DNA from: JAYEHL01 sp041653935
Lineage (GTDB): Bacteria; Chloroflexota; Dehalococcoidia; E44-bin15
Reading direction: 5' to 3'
Length of the DNA: 64,000 nucleotides
Assembly (NCBI GenBank): GCA_041653935.1
Contig: JBAZEO010000004.1
Span: 34,691 to 98,690 of the forward strand
Shown here one piece after another: positions 30,928-38,863 of this stretch. The notes below the pieces were generated by a model, which worked only from the letters and a program-made list of their open reading frames with translations, ran no database searches and had not been told where the DNA came from. A program made the position numbers and the translations under genes. Within the stretch, counting starts at the first letter, position 1, and each line of letters starts with the position of its first letter.

Positions 30928-31185
30928 TTAAAGTTTACCTTGGCTGATTAGCTTTTCTATGCACTTTGAACATGCGACGGCTACATCCAAGCCTTCTGGG
31001 TCCTCGCCATGTAAAAAGAGATACGCTCTTCCTTCATTCTCGCAATCTGGGAACGAGTTTAGGTTGCAGTATAGGTCATCGCAGGAGTGGTCGATCCTGT
31101 TCGGATATCGGATAATTAGGGCATCTATTTTAGCGTCTTCTGTACTGTCTTCAGCGTGATCCTCTGGGAAATTTATCTTGCTCAT
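30928..31185 (-). CDS. Small cysteine-containing acidic protein
   Basis: Encodes 85 residues. C35, C40, C48 and the CSKC pair at 72-75 could bind zinc. The N-terminal 20 residues are acidic. Unknown function. Confidence 0.5.
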   Translation of the reverse strand: MSKINFPEDHAEDSTEDAKIDALIIRYPNRIDHSCDDLYCNLNSFPDCENEGRAYLFLHGEDPEGLDVAVACSKCIEKLISQGKL

Positions 31186-31195
31186 AGTTGGTTGG

Positions 31196-31510
31196 TTAGG
31201 TAGCTTTTAAGAACCTATTTAGTTTTTCTAGCTTCTCTTGCACGGACTCCATTTCCATTAGCCATGACTCCGCATCTCCAAATGTGTCGGATACATCGGA
31301 GTCCAGTATTACGGTCATACCTAATCCCGGGATATCGTACTCGGCCTGTAACCAAGAGTCATCCTCTGACTCCATGTATTCAATGTAAAAGAGCACTGCA
31401 CCTTCTTTGTTGAGTTCTCGTACGATATTGCTCACAAGAAGATTCGATGGTTCTTTTAGTTCGTCGTCATAGCTTTTCAGTATTGCCTGCCTTTGCTCTT
31501 CCGTAAACAT
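31196..31510 (-). CDS. Hypothetical acidic protein
   Basis: Encodes 104 residues: a helical start, central strands, then an acidic helix (SWLMEMESVQEKLEKLN). No motif is recognised. Confidence 0.5.
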   Translation of the reverse strand: MFTEEQRQAILKSYDDELKEPSNLLVSNIVRELNKEGAVLFYIEYMESEDDSWLQAEYDIPGLGMTVILDSDVSDTFGDAESWLMEMESVQEKLEKLNRFLKAT

Positions 31511-31522
31511 ACTATTGGTTGG

Positions 31523-31765
31523 TTATGTGTTATGTCTGTCGCCTTCCGACAGCTCATTCTCGCTCGCCTCGACGCTCTCAAGCTCAAGCCCGCAGGCGTC
31601 CATGAAGTCGTCGAGAAACTCCTTTTCTTCCTTGGTGTCAAAATCCACGCAATACCCCATTTCGTGAAGTTCGTCGTCAGCCGCTTTCTCATCGTGCCAG
31701 CACTCACGCAACCTAGTCTTGCTCAACTGCTGGATGTGGGCGATGTCGCCGTATGACAGTTCCAT
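31523..31765 (-). CDS. Small acidic protein
   Basis: Encodes 80 residues, strongly acidic in the second half (DTKEEKEFLDDFMDACG). Such acidic phage proteins are sometimes DNA mimics, but nothing specific supports that here. Confidence 0.5.
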   Translation of the reverse strand: MELSYGDIAHIQQLSKTRLRECWHDEKAADDELHEMGYCVDFDTKEEKEFLDDFMDACGLELESVEASENELSEGDRHNT

Positions 31766-31795
31766 ATTGGTTGTGTTAATTACTCCTCTGGTTAA

Positions 31796-32272
31796 TTACT
31801 CCTCGCTGTGCCAATTCAAGCCCAAGGTGTCGTAGAGCCTGTCCCATACTCCGTTGTAGAAGTCAAAGCCGTAAGCGTGGACGCCAAGGACATACTCTCC
31901 GCGAACCTCATAGATGAAAATATTGGTGGCGGCACCGTCCTTGTCCAGAACGCATTGGCACCCTGACATGTCTTCATCGATGTAATTAGACAGGACGTCC
32001 CAGTCATCCTCATCGAGGGCTTTCTGTAGCTTCACTCTTTCCTCGTCGTCCTCGTCCATGTTCTTGATCTCGTCCGCCAGTTCAGACTTGTCCCCCAGCA
32101 TTCGACGGCTGTTTTCCATCATTTCCTCTCCGCAAAGGTCAGTAATGAACATCGTCCCCCACGCAGGAAGACTTGCATAGTCACCGTCCTTCTCGATGAT
32201 GTCACGCACCCAGTCCTGTGGGATTGCCTGAAATTCCTTAACCATTGCCTTGATTGCTTCTTGCTTGGTCAT
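31796..32272 (-). CDS. Hypothetical acidic protein
   Basis: Encodes 158 residues. The middle is very acidic (NMDEDDEERVKLQKALDEDDWD). The end is aromatic and strand-like. Function unknown. Confidence 0.55.
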   Translation of the reverse strand: MTKQEAIKAMVKEFQAIPQDWVRDIIEKDGDYASLPAWGTMFITDLCGEEMMENSRRMLGDKSELADEIKNMDEDDEERVKLQKALDEDDWDVLSNYIDEDMSGCQCVLDKDGAATNIFIYEVRGEYVLGVHAYGFDFYNGVWDRLYDTLGLNWHSEE

Positions 32273-32293
32273 ATGTTTGACTTATGTTGTTAG

Positions 32294-32488
32294 TTAAGCC
32301 TTAAGATGGCCGATCAGGTCGATTGCCTCCTCCAAACCTCGCGCGTAGCCGTCGTCCCAGATGGAGTTCTGGTCATCCTGAAGGTCCCAGCCACGGACGT
32401 CGTCTGGAACATCTCCACGGTCAACCATGTACTGGTATGCCTGGTCTTTCCTCTCCTTGAGGGTCCCTATGATCTCGTTCTTTGTCAT
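32294..32488 (-). CDS. Small hypothetical protein
   Basis: Encodes 64 residues, helical and acidic with several Trp and Asp residues. The leader is TTAACCAACCAATATG. Confidence 0.5.
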   Translation of the reverse strand: MTKNEIIGTLKERKDQAYQYMVDRGDVPDDVRGWDLQDDQNSIWDDGYARGLEEAIDLIGHLKA

Positions 32489-32508
32489 ATTGGTTGGTTA
32501 ATAACTTT

Positions 32509-32703
32509 TTAGCGGTTGAACTCCTTGCCGTAGTCGGGCGTCACGAAGAGGATGTCCATGAAGGAGCTATCGATCATGGCCTCCTCCTCAAGATAACCCT
32601 CGTTCCACATCTCCTTGGCCTTTGCCTCCGCCTCCTGTTCATTCTCGGATTCGATGTCGATTGAGAATGAGCGTTGTACCTCGAACTGTACCCTGTGCTT
32701 CAT
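32509..32703 (-). CDS. Small hypothetical protein
   Basis: Encodes 64 residues. A strand (VQFEVQRSFSIDIES) is followed by an acidic helix (EQEAEAKAKEMW). Similar strand-helix small proteins are common in phage early regions. Confidence 0.5.
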   Translation of the reverse strand: MKHRVQFEVQRSFSIDIESENEQEAEAKAKEMWNEGYLEEEAMIDSSFMDILFVTPDYGKEFNR

Positions 32704-32723
32704 ATGTTTACCTTGTTATGGCG

Positions 32724-32969
32724 TTATTTAGTTAAGAACTCTTCCTTCATCCATATCTCCGTACAGTCGAAGCACAGATGACCGGAACCGATGTATTCTT
32801 CCTTGATTTTGTCGTAATCCTCCTCGTCGCAATATTCTGGCTGGAACTGGTCCATCGTGCCAGTGTCGCCGTTGTAGCAGTCCTCACACATGCCACGCCC
32901 GCAACACCCAGAGACGAAGTGGAGGTCGTCGTCTTCGGTTGGCTGGGTGCAGTATAGACAATTTGTCAT
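32724..32969 (-). CDS. RING/zinc-finger-like small protein
   Basis: Encodes 81 residues with nine cysteines: CLYC, SGCCGRGMCEDCY, and CFDC. The spacing allows two zinc sites, as in RING-like or double-ribbon folds. Acidic overall. Function unknown. Confidence 0.55.
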   Translation of the reverse strand: MTNCLYCTQPTEDDDLHFVSGCCGRGMCEDCYNGDTGTMDQFQPEYCDEEDYDKIKEEYIGSGHLCFDCTEIWMKEEFLTK

Positions 32970-32992
32970 AAGTTATACTTTTTCTAGTCAGA

Positions 32993-33018
32993 GCAGTTTA
33001 ACGTCTTGCGGACAGGAC
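32993..33018. repeat. Short intergenic hairpin, family copy 1
   Basis: AACGTCTTGCGGACAGGACG forms a CGTC/GACG hairpin. It is shared with 40731-40748 and 41292-41309. Confidence 0.5.
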
Positions 33019-33024
33019 GGTTAG

Positions 33025-33585
33025 TTAGATATCAAATTCATCTGGATGATAGGCATATAGGTCGAATTCCCAAAAATTATGCCCCTTGTAGTTCTCGGCG
33101 ATGTGTTCCTCAAGGATCGTCTCGACCTGCCAGCAGTTGAGGTCCAGTGTCACCAAGTCCCATTTTGCTAGGTCGTTTTCCACGAAGGAGGTGAACCCGG
33201 GGCAGCTCGAGTGGTTCTTCTTGACGCGTTCCCTTAGTTTATCCATGTCCAGCGAGGCGATTATGGTCTTCAGTTCGGTCTTGTCCATCATGACGAAGAT
33301 CCCGTCCGTCATGAAGTTGTACTCCCTTGGCGAAGTCATCTCCTTGAACTCGACCGTCTTGAACCCGTATTCCTTGCAGACGCTAATGACGTATTCCTTG
33401 CAATACTCAATTTCCACCTTATTCTTCCTGTTGTACTCCCACACCGCGTCGATCTCCTCGTTCTCCTTCACCTCCTCGTAGTTCTTGTTGAACAGGAAGT
33501 TTGAGATGGCATCCGCTACGTTCCGCTCATGGGTGGTCTCGTAGAAGCCAGCGAACGGGAAAGCTGCCTCAATCTTGTCGTTCAT
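33025..33585 (-). CDS. Hypothetical protein
   Basis: Encodes 186 residues, unrecognised. Acidic, with mixed helices and strands. It is one of several medium-size unknowns in the early operon. Confidence 0.55.
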   Translation of the reverse strand: MNDKIEAAFPFAGFYETTHERNVADAISNFLFNKNYEEVKENEEIDAVWEYNRKNKVEIEYCKEYVISVCKEYGFKTVEFKEMTSPREYNFMTDGIFVMMDKTELKTIIASLDMDKLRERVKKNHSSCPGFTSFVENDLAKWDLVTLDLNCWQVETILEEHIAENYKGHNFWEFDLYAYHPDEFDI

Positions 33586-33600
33586 ATCTGTTGGTTTAGG

Positions 33601-34275
33601 TTAGTTAAGTCTCTTGATTAGTTCGGCTCTTTTCTCTAACGGAACCCTGTTTGACACCAGGGTTTTAAGCTTGGCCTCCCTCTGCTTCTTATGTTTAGTA
33701 ACCTCATAATCCAGCATCCGTTTTGCCTCTTCCTCGGCATATTCTAATCCGTAGAAGCCACCGCAGGAATCGATAATCTCGCCATCCTTCTCGATCTCTA
33801 TACACCAGACATCGCCATTCATGTACTGGTTCCACTCGTCAACGCGACATGAGGCAAACTTCAGCGCCTTTTCTCGTATACGGAACGTCTTCTTTGAGAC
33901 TAGGACAGCTCCCAACCAGTTAGAGACGTCCCACTTGCGGTCGACAAAACCCTTTCGTTGCTCGTCTAGTTCCAGGATGACGCCGCTATGGATGTAGGCG
34001 TTGAGAGGGAAGATCCAGTAGTCCTTCATTAGGCAACCATAGTCCTCCTTGAGGTGTTTCTTCGGTACAGGGTCGATGAAGGCATCATTGAGGTAATCCT
34101 TGACGTGATCCTCAGCGTAGATTACGTCCTTGCTGAGTCGTGGGCTAAAATCTCTGTGCCAACCCATCACGAAGGCATCCATATCGGTGAACTCGTCCGG
34201 CGAAAATGGATCAATGTCTTGGGAGAACTTGGCAGTGAATCCGTCCTTTACGATACTCTTTTCTTTGTATGACAT
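33601..34275 (-). CDS. Conserved-looking phage protein, function unknown
   Basis: Encodes 224 residues. The part KFASCRVDEWNQYMNGDVW then IIDSCGGFYGLEYAEEEA resembles an unnamed protein family common in phages and in host-modifying gene blocks. No catalytic motif is clear. The C-terminus is a basic helix. Confidence 0.6.
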   Translation of the reverse strand: MSYKEKSIVKDGFTAKFSQDIDPFSPDEFTDMDAFVMGWHRDFSPRLSKDVIYAEDHVKDYLNDAFIDPVPKKHLKEDYGCLMKDYWIFPLNAYIHSGVILELDEQRKGFVDRKWDVSNWLGAVLVSKKTFRIREKALKFASCRVDEWNQYMNGDVWCIEIEKDGEIIDSCGGFYGLEYAEEEAKRMLDYEVTKHKKQREAKLKTLVSNRVPLEKRAELIKRLN

Positions 34276-34287
34276 ATTCTTGGTTAG

Positions 34288-34584
34288 TTACTTAACGTCC
34301 TGGTGCATAAAGAGCAGACGGGAGAGCGAGTGCCACTGCCTGCAGGTCAACTCAGACGATACCATGAGCTGACCGTCGTGAATGATGCCGATGTACTTCC
34401 TAGTGCCGCCTCTCCAGTGTTCAGTCTCATAGACGATGACTGCCTCGATGTCTTCGTTTTCCATAAAAGCCACGTCACTTTCATCTATGATCATCCCCTC
34501 GAACTCCTGACCGCTCTTCTCGTCGTCCGTCATCTCCCTGAACTCGTTGGTGGATAGGTTCAGGATGTACTTGTTGTCGTCCAT
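34288..34584 (-). CDS. Hypothetical protein
   Basis: Encodes 98 residues: acidic first half, strand-rich second half. No motif is recognised. Confidence 0.5.
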   Translation of the reverse strand: MDDNKYILNLSTNEFREMTDDEKSGQEFEGMIIDESDVAFMENEDIEAVIVYETEHWRGGTRKYIGIIHDGQLMVSSELTCRQWHSLSRLLFMHQDVK

Positions 34585-34590
34585 ATTGGT

Positions 34591-35055
34591 TTAGTTACCT
34601 TTGATTAGCCGTTGGTTAAGGTGCTGTAGGTCGTCCTCAGTCCAGAACTCGAAGATTACTGCCGGACATTCGCTACAAATCCAGATTGTACGATGATTTT
34701 CATTTGTTATGTACTCGTGGTTTGTCATCTCGAATGTTCCGCATAGAGGACACTTGATCCCTTGGTTGCCTCCTTCACTGCTTTTAAGCTCACAAGCCTC
34801 AGTCCCGCAAGTCGCGCAATCAGCCGGCGTGTGTCCTTCCGTATCGCTAAGTAATTCTGATCTTCCCAGTGATACAAGGGTCCTCATCACCTCGTAACCG
34901 TCAGAACCTCCGATTAGTGTGCCTTCCTCGAAATCCTCAACGCTCGTGACGCCTACGCTGTAGATCTTCCCGTCAAGGTCATCTAGCGTGACTATCGACG
35001 ATGGATCGAGCTTGCCTAGTTCCTCGATGAGCTCTCCTACTGAATACTTCTTCAT
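34591..35055 (-). CDS. Zinc-ribbon protein of unknown function
   Basis: Encodes 154 residues. An N-terminal helix-strand part (VGELIEELGKLDPSSIVTL) is typical of a small phage family. A zinc-rich region follows: CATC/C88, then CPLC and CSEC. Function unknown. Confidence 0.55.
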   Translation of the reverse strand: MKKYSVGELIEELGKLDPSSIVTLDDLDGKIYSVGVTSVEDFEEGTLIGGSDGYEVMRTLVSLGRSELLSDTEGHTPADCATCGTEACELKSSEGGNQGIKCPLCGTFEMTNHEYITNENHRTIWICSECPAVIFEFWTEDDLQHLNQRLIKGN

Positions 35056-35063
35056 ATGGTTAC

Positions 35064-35240
35064 TTATTCTTTTTCGTTAGACTTCGCCCTAAACGGGGTG
35101 AATCGGTTGGTGAACTTCTCCTCCATGCTCCACCTGTTGCCGCAACACCTGCATACGTGCTCGTGCATGAGGCATGATGTGGGCCTAGTGCACATTACAG
35201 CGTCACCGTCCCCGTGGTCGCATCCAATCTTCCTTGTCAT
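35064..35240 (-). CDS. Small zinc-binding protein
   Basis: Encodes 58 residues. CDHGDGD, then MCTRPTSC and CRCC provide cysteines and histidines for a zinc site. The tail is basic. Confidence 0.5.
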   Translation of the reverse strand: MTRKIGCDHGDGDAVMCTRPTSCLMHEHVCRCCGNRWSMEEKFTNRFTPFRAKSNEKE

Positions 35241-35245
35241 ATTCC

Positions 35246-35446
35246 TTATTCCTCAAGTGAATTAGTGAACTTTACGTAGCCTAGCGCCTTGATTAGGTTG
35301 TCCAGCTCCTCACCGTTGAGCATGGCCTGGATCAGCACCTCGTCGTCGTTGGCGTCGTAGACCTCAATGAACATCCCCTTGTTGATCCTCTTGACCGCTA
35401 ACCTGCTGACATCGCCATCCTTGAGCCTTATCGTGTGCTTTTGCAT
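35246..35446 (-). CDS. Small hypothetical protein
   Basis: Encodes 66 residues, strand-rich with a short C-terminal helix. No motif is recognised. Confidence 0.5.
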   Translation of the reverse strand: MQKHTIRLKDGDVSRLAVKRINKGMFIEVYDANDDEVLIQAMLNGEELDNLIKALGYVKFTNSLEE

Positions 35447-35467
35447 ATCTTTGTTAGTTAATGTCGC

Positions 35468-35725
35468 TTATTTGTGATATTTCTTGCACTCGTCCCCGTG
35501 GTCGCACCATTCGTCGTAGCCGATCAGCTCTTTCTCCGTGTAAGCGTTCATGTGGTCGTAATCCATCTCACAGACCTCACAGATGTCGTCAGGTTCATTG
35601 CAGTAGCAGTGGTAGATTGGACCCCCGTTTTCATCCCAGAAGATTTCCTTGACGATGAGCTTCCAGTTCCCCTCATGATAGACCACCTCGTCTTCCTTCT
35701 TGAACTTTGGTTCACTTGTCTTCAT
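35468..35725 (-). CDS. Small cysteine/histidine-rich protein
   Basis: Encodes 85 residues. CYC, CEVC and CDHGDEC occur after an SH3-like start (FKKEDEVVYHEGNWKLIVKEI). Zinc binding is likely; role unknown. Confidence 0.5.
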   Translation of the reverse strand: MKTSEPKFKKEDEVVYHEGNWKLIVKEIFWDENGGPIYHCYCNEPDDICEVCEMDYDHMNAYTEKELIGYDEWCDHGDECKKYHK

Positions 35726-35750
35726 ATGTTTGCCTTGTCATGGCGGTTAG

Positions 35751-36113
35751 TTAATAGCAGATTATGTCGTGGTCGTCACACCCCTCGTCCCGGGCGAGGA
35801 TGTCCATCAGCTTCTTGGTCACCGATTCCGCCTCTGGATGACCAGGCCACCCTTCCGCGATCTCGTCGATTAGCTCGTTGATCTCCTCGGTCATCAGCGT
35901 GAACCTCTCCCCGTCGGAGAACTCGTATTTCCGGGCCATGAAGTCTTGCAGTTTGTCCAAGGGTGTCTCCACCTTGTCCGGTTCGTATGCCGAGCAGACG
36001 TAGAACCTGTTGGTCACCTTGGTCAGAGTCGCGCCGTCCATGATCAGGTCCTGGTACTTCTCGTCTCCGATGTGGACGTACTGGTCCACGTCGTGGTATG
36101 CGTTGAATCCCAT
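35751..36113 (-). CDS. Hypothetical protein
   Basis: Encodes 120 residues. Acidic, with a helical second half (ERFTLMTEEINELIDEIAEG). No motif is recognised. The repeated intergenic module lies upstream. Confidence 0.5.
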   Translation of the reverse strand: MGFNAYHDVDQYVHIGDEKYQDLIMDGATLTKVTNRFYVCSAYEPDKVETPLDKLQDFMARKYEFSDGERFTLMTEEINELIDEIAEGWPGHPEAESVTKKLMDILARDEGCDDHDIICY

Positions 36114-36126
36114 ATGTCTTATTATT

Positions 36127-36200
36127 GCCCGTGGCCGTTGTCTGGCCGTGGCGGTTACTGTTAGTCTTGCCTGTTTTTTGGCGTAAGGCAGCGCCTATTG
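36127..36200 (-). repeat. Intergenic module, copy a
   Basis: About 74 bases nearly identical to 37494-37571. The core GCCTGTTTTTTGGCGTAAGG also occurs at 40043 and, more diverged, at 40663. On the - strand a TTACGC box and an A-run suggest a promoter-like element. Confidence 0.6.
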
Positions 36201-36830
36201 AATTAGTTCAAGGAACTGTTCCTTGAAAAATTGCTTGTTAGCCGGTGAGTATTTTTCTCTTTCCGTGATTATCTCATCATAGTTGACGCCGATCAGTTCG
36301 CAGAACTCTCGACCAGTGAGCACCTCTTCTTCGCTGAACTTCCCCTTCATTCCCTTGACTATCTCGTCACGTGTAGAGGCGTTGAACGATGAGATGGCTA
36401 TGCGCACTGAAAACGGCAGAGCCTGGCTTATTGCATGTGCTGCCTGCTCTAGCGTGGTTCTTTCTCCACCAGCTTTTTTTGTATCGAACGTATCACCATC
36501 CTTCAGCTCGATCACTGTACACTCCCTTCCGCGTACTACGAATACAGTGAAATCAGGATTACTGCCGAGAAAGAATTTCTTTGACTTCTTTATCTTTTCC
36601 TTGGAAACGACATGTGTCCCGTCAGTTATCTCGTTATCGTTGACTTTCCTGACGAACTCATCGACGTCGTCAACCTTATTCGCTCTCGATAGTATCATCG
36701 TCTCCAGCTCAGTGCCGTTTCTGATGACTGTCGCATGGACCATGGAGAACAGCCTGCCCCACTTTTCATCACCGAAGAGCCTACTGTATCCGCTGCCACT
36801 GCCCCTCCCGTTAGTTTCTGAGATCAGCAT
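36195..36830 (-). CDS. Restriction endonuclease-like protein, PD-(D/E)xK type
   Basis: Encodes 211 residues. SNPDFTVFVV (P92-D93) followed by TVIELKDGD (E108, K110) fits the PD-(D/E)xK nuclease core. The gene begins two bases after the stop of a DNA methyltransferase, in the usual order of a type II restriction-modification unit. Subfamily and recognition site cannot be told from sequence alone. Confidence 0.7.
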   Translation of the reverse strand: MLISETNGRGSGSGYSRLFGDEKWGRLFSMVHATVIRNGTELETMILSRANKVDDVDEFVRKVNDNEITDGTHVVSKEKIKKSKKFFLGSNPDFTVFVVRGRECTVIELKDGDTFDTKKAGGERTTLEQAAHAISQALPFSVRIAISSFNASTRDEIVKGMKGKFSEEEVLTGREFCELIGVNYDEIITEREKYSPANKQFFKEQFLELIQ

Positions 36831-36832
36831 AC

Positions 36833-37483
36833 CTACCCGTTCAGGTCCGTGCCGATGAAAGTCCTCTTGCCGGCAGATTCAGTCGCCTTCAGCACGGAAA
36901 ATGAGCCGGCACACGGATCTATGACTGTTCCCCCGATTGGGACGGTAGACTTTATCAGCCTAGTGGCGAGACCGCTGGGTTTTTCATGCGGATGAGATTT
37001 TTCCTGTTTTTCCTGCCAGACGTCAGGGATGCCATGGTCTGTCCAGATTCCTTTTGCCCTTTTAGGGGATTTCTGGACTACAATTAAATATTCCGATTTC
37101 CTTCTGGACCTGTAACCCATGCCGATCCTCATCTTGTCCCACGTGATCATGTCAACGATGTTGAGCGAGGGCTCATGGTCAATCATCTTTCTTACCCCCT
37201 CGCACAGGATGAACTTGTCGATCCACAGGAACAGGTGGCCGCTAGGCTTGAGCGCCAGCTGTATCCCGCTGATGAACTGTCTGATTAGATCGTCATCCAT
37301 CTGAGGAAGTGCTGCCCTCCCTTTTTGCCTCTCGCCTTCATTCCCATAATCCATCTTGTCGAGAACTGAACGGTACTGCGGGTCAAAGAATGCGGTATCC
37401 ACGCTCTCCTGCTTTATGGATGCCAGCATCTCTAGACCGTCTCCCTTGTTCCTAGAGTTTGTTTTAAACTTCATCTTTCCCAT
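36833..37483 (-). CDS. DNA methyltransferase of a restriction-modification pair
   Basis: A 216-residue amino-methyltransferase with motifs in permuted order: catalytic FFDPQYR (D34-Y37, with Gln instead of the second Pro) first, then HPHEKPSGLATRL, then the SAM motif VIDPCAGSF (D189-G193). This order is typical of beta-class enzymes. The adjacent nuclease gene implies that it protects the same site. N6-adenine or N4-cytosine cannot be decided. Confidence 0.8.
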   Translation of the reverse strand: MGKMKFKTNSRNKGDGLEMLASIKQESVDTAFFDPQYRSVLDKMDYGNEGERQKGRAALPQMDDDLIRQFISGIQLALKPSGHLFLWIDKFILCEGVRKMIDHEPSLNIVDMITWDKMRIGMGYRSRRKSEYLIVVQKSPKRAKGIWTDHGIPDVWQEKQEKSHPHEKPSGLATRLIKSTVPIGGTVIDPCAGSFSVLKATESAGKRTFIGTDLNG

Positions 37484-37493
37484 TGTCTTTTTT

Positions 37494-37571
37494 GCCCGTG
37501 GCCGTTGTCTGGCTCGTGGCGGTTACTGTTAGTCTTGCCTGTTTTTATGGGCGTAAGGCGGCGCCGTTTAT
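37494..37571 (-). repeat. Intergenic module, copy b
   Basis: Nearly identical to copy a. It lies directly upstream of the methyltransferase, between it and the Gly/Tyr-rich frame. Confidence 0.6.
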
Positions 37572-37760
37572 TCAGCATATGATCAGGTGGTGGGGGTAAG
37601 AGCCGTAGCCGTGGCCGGAGCCGTAGCCGTGGCCGTAGACGCGGCCGTAGCCGTAGCCGTGGCCGTGGCCGTGGCCGTGGCCGTAGCCGTAGCCGTAGCC
37701 GTGGCCGTAGTCGTAACGGTAGCCTCGTCCGTTTCCACTTCCCTTAGGCAGTATCAGCAT
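37572..37760 (-). CDS. Gly/Tyr/His-repeat ORF, doubtful
   Basis: Encodes 62 residues of GYGHGYGYGYGHGH type, made by a (GCCGTA/GCCGTG) hexamer run. The region is bounded by a 34-base direct repeat (37572-37605 and 37754-37787). It may be a slippage-generated repeat rather than a gene. Confidence 0.3.
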   Translation of the reverse strand: MLILPKGSGNGRGYRYDYGHGYGYGYGHGHGHGHGYGYGRVYGHGYGSGHGYGSYPHHLIIC

Positions 37761-37803
37761 ATGATCAGGTGGTGGGGGTAAGAGCCGGAGCCTATAGTAA
37801 GCT

Positions 37804-38859
37804 TCAGCATGTGGCTGCTCCAGCTTTCTCGGCGAAGTTAGATTTGCTGCATCCGATCATCTGCACCACGATCTTCACTTCCTTCGGTGCCTTCGGTAAT
37901 TCATCGCACTGGTCATCGTCAGTTATGACCACTGCCAGCCTTGGCTTGAGGCTGATTATGTGATCCATTACAGCTTCATAGTTCGTGCCTCTTTCTTTTA
38001 TGTCGTCTTTTTCGGACAGGTAGCTGCCGAAGAAGAACGTGTCGAACCTGACAAGGTAACCGTAACGGCGCGACAGCTCAGCCAGCTTGCGTTCAGCTTC
38101 CGCCGTCTTGTCATGGTCAAACGATCCTGACCTGTCGAGGTACACGTTTACCCTAGGCCTTGCCCTTACCGTGCATTTCCCCTTCTTCAGGAACGGGTCG
38201 TTAAGTCTCCTTGAGATCCTTCTCCATGATGGCTTGCGATCGAGCGCCTCAAGGAAGACATCCATGACATAGTCGGCTATCCCCTTGCGTGTCAGATGCT
38301 TGTTGACATTTTTGGAGGACGTCATGTCGATAATTTTAATCTTCTTGATCTCTTTCATCAGCCGCTCCTTGGCGTCAGCGACATCGGAGGAGATCATTGC
38401 CTTTTCCTGCCCAGTCCCGTCATCTTGTGACCTATCATGGTTGATCGGCAGGACTGGGATATCGGGTAGTGAGAAATCGTCCCGCGATTTCATGAGATGC
38501 TCGTACACCTCCTCGAAAGTCACGCATCCATGGGCGTTCTCCTCTACCCACTTCCTCGTGATCCCGCCGTTGAGGGGCGAGCGCGGCTTGCCTATGATGT
38601 CCTCGTCGACGTCGTCATATAGCGTCATCGCTATCTCGGCGTCTCCGGCGACGTTGGCTATCTTATTGTCGTAGCCGCGCTCTTTAGACTTGGGTGCGTG
38701 CCTGAGGAGGATGTGCCCCAGCTCATGGGTTACCACCACTCCCATCTCGTCCATGCTCAGGTCCCCGTTGACGTGGATGACCTGGCTGTCCGTGTAGCCT
38801 ATCATTTCGGAGCCATAAAAAAGTTTTACCTCTAGCTGGTTTATGATGTCGTTCTTCAT
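37804..38859 (-). CDS. Zincin plus VWA protein (DUF2201-like), partner of MoxR
   Basis: Encodes 351 residues. An N-terminal HELGH motif (H45, E46, H49) with downstream acids forms a metallopeptidase-like domain. A basic linker leads to a C-terminal VWA domain with the MIDAS residues DRSGS (D242, S244, S246), T292 and D314. This domain order matches the 'VWA-like metallopeptidase' family that is coupled with MoxR ATPases. The MoxR gene lies four bases upstream. Confidence 0.8.
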   Translation of the reverse strand: MKNDIINQLEVKLFYGSEMIGYTDSQVIHVNGDLSMDEMGVVVTHELGHILLRHAPKSKERGYDNKIANVAGDAEIAMTLYDDVDEDIIGKPRSPLNGGITRKWVEENAHGCVTFEEVYEHLMKSRDDFSLPDIPVLPINHDRSQDDGTGQEKAMISSDVADAKERLMKEIKKIKIIDMTSSKNVNKHLTRKGIADYVMDVFLEALDRKPSWRRISRRLNDPFLKKGKCTVRARPRVNVYLDRSGSFDHDKTAEAERKLAELSRRYGYLVRFDTFFFGSYLSEKDDIKERGTNYEAVMDHIISLKPRLAVVITDDDQCDELPKAPKEVKIVVQMIGCSKSNFAEKAGAATC

Positions 38860-38863
38860 ATCG

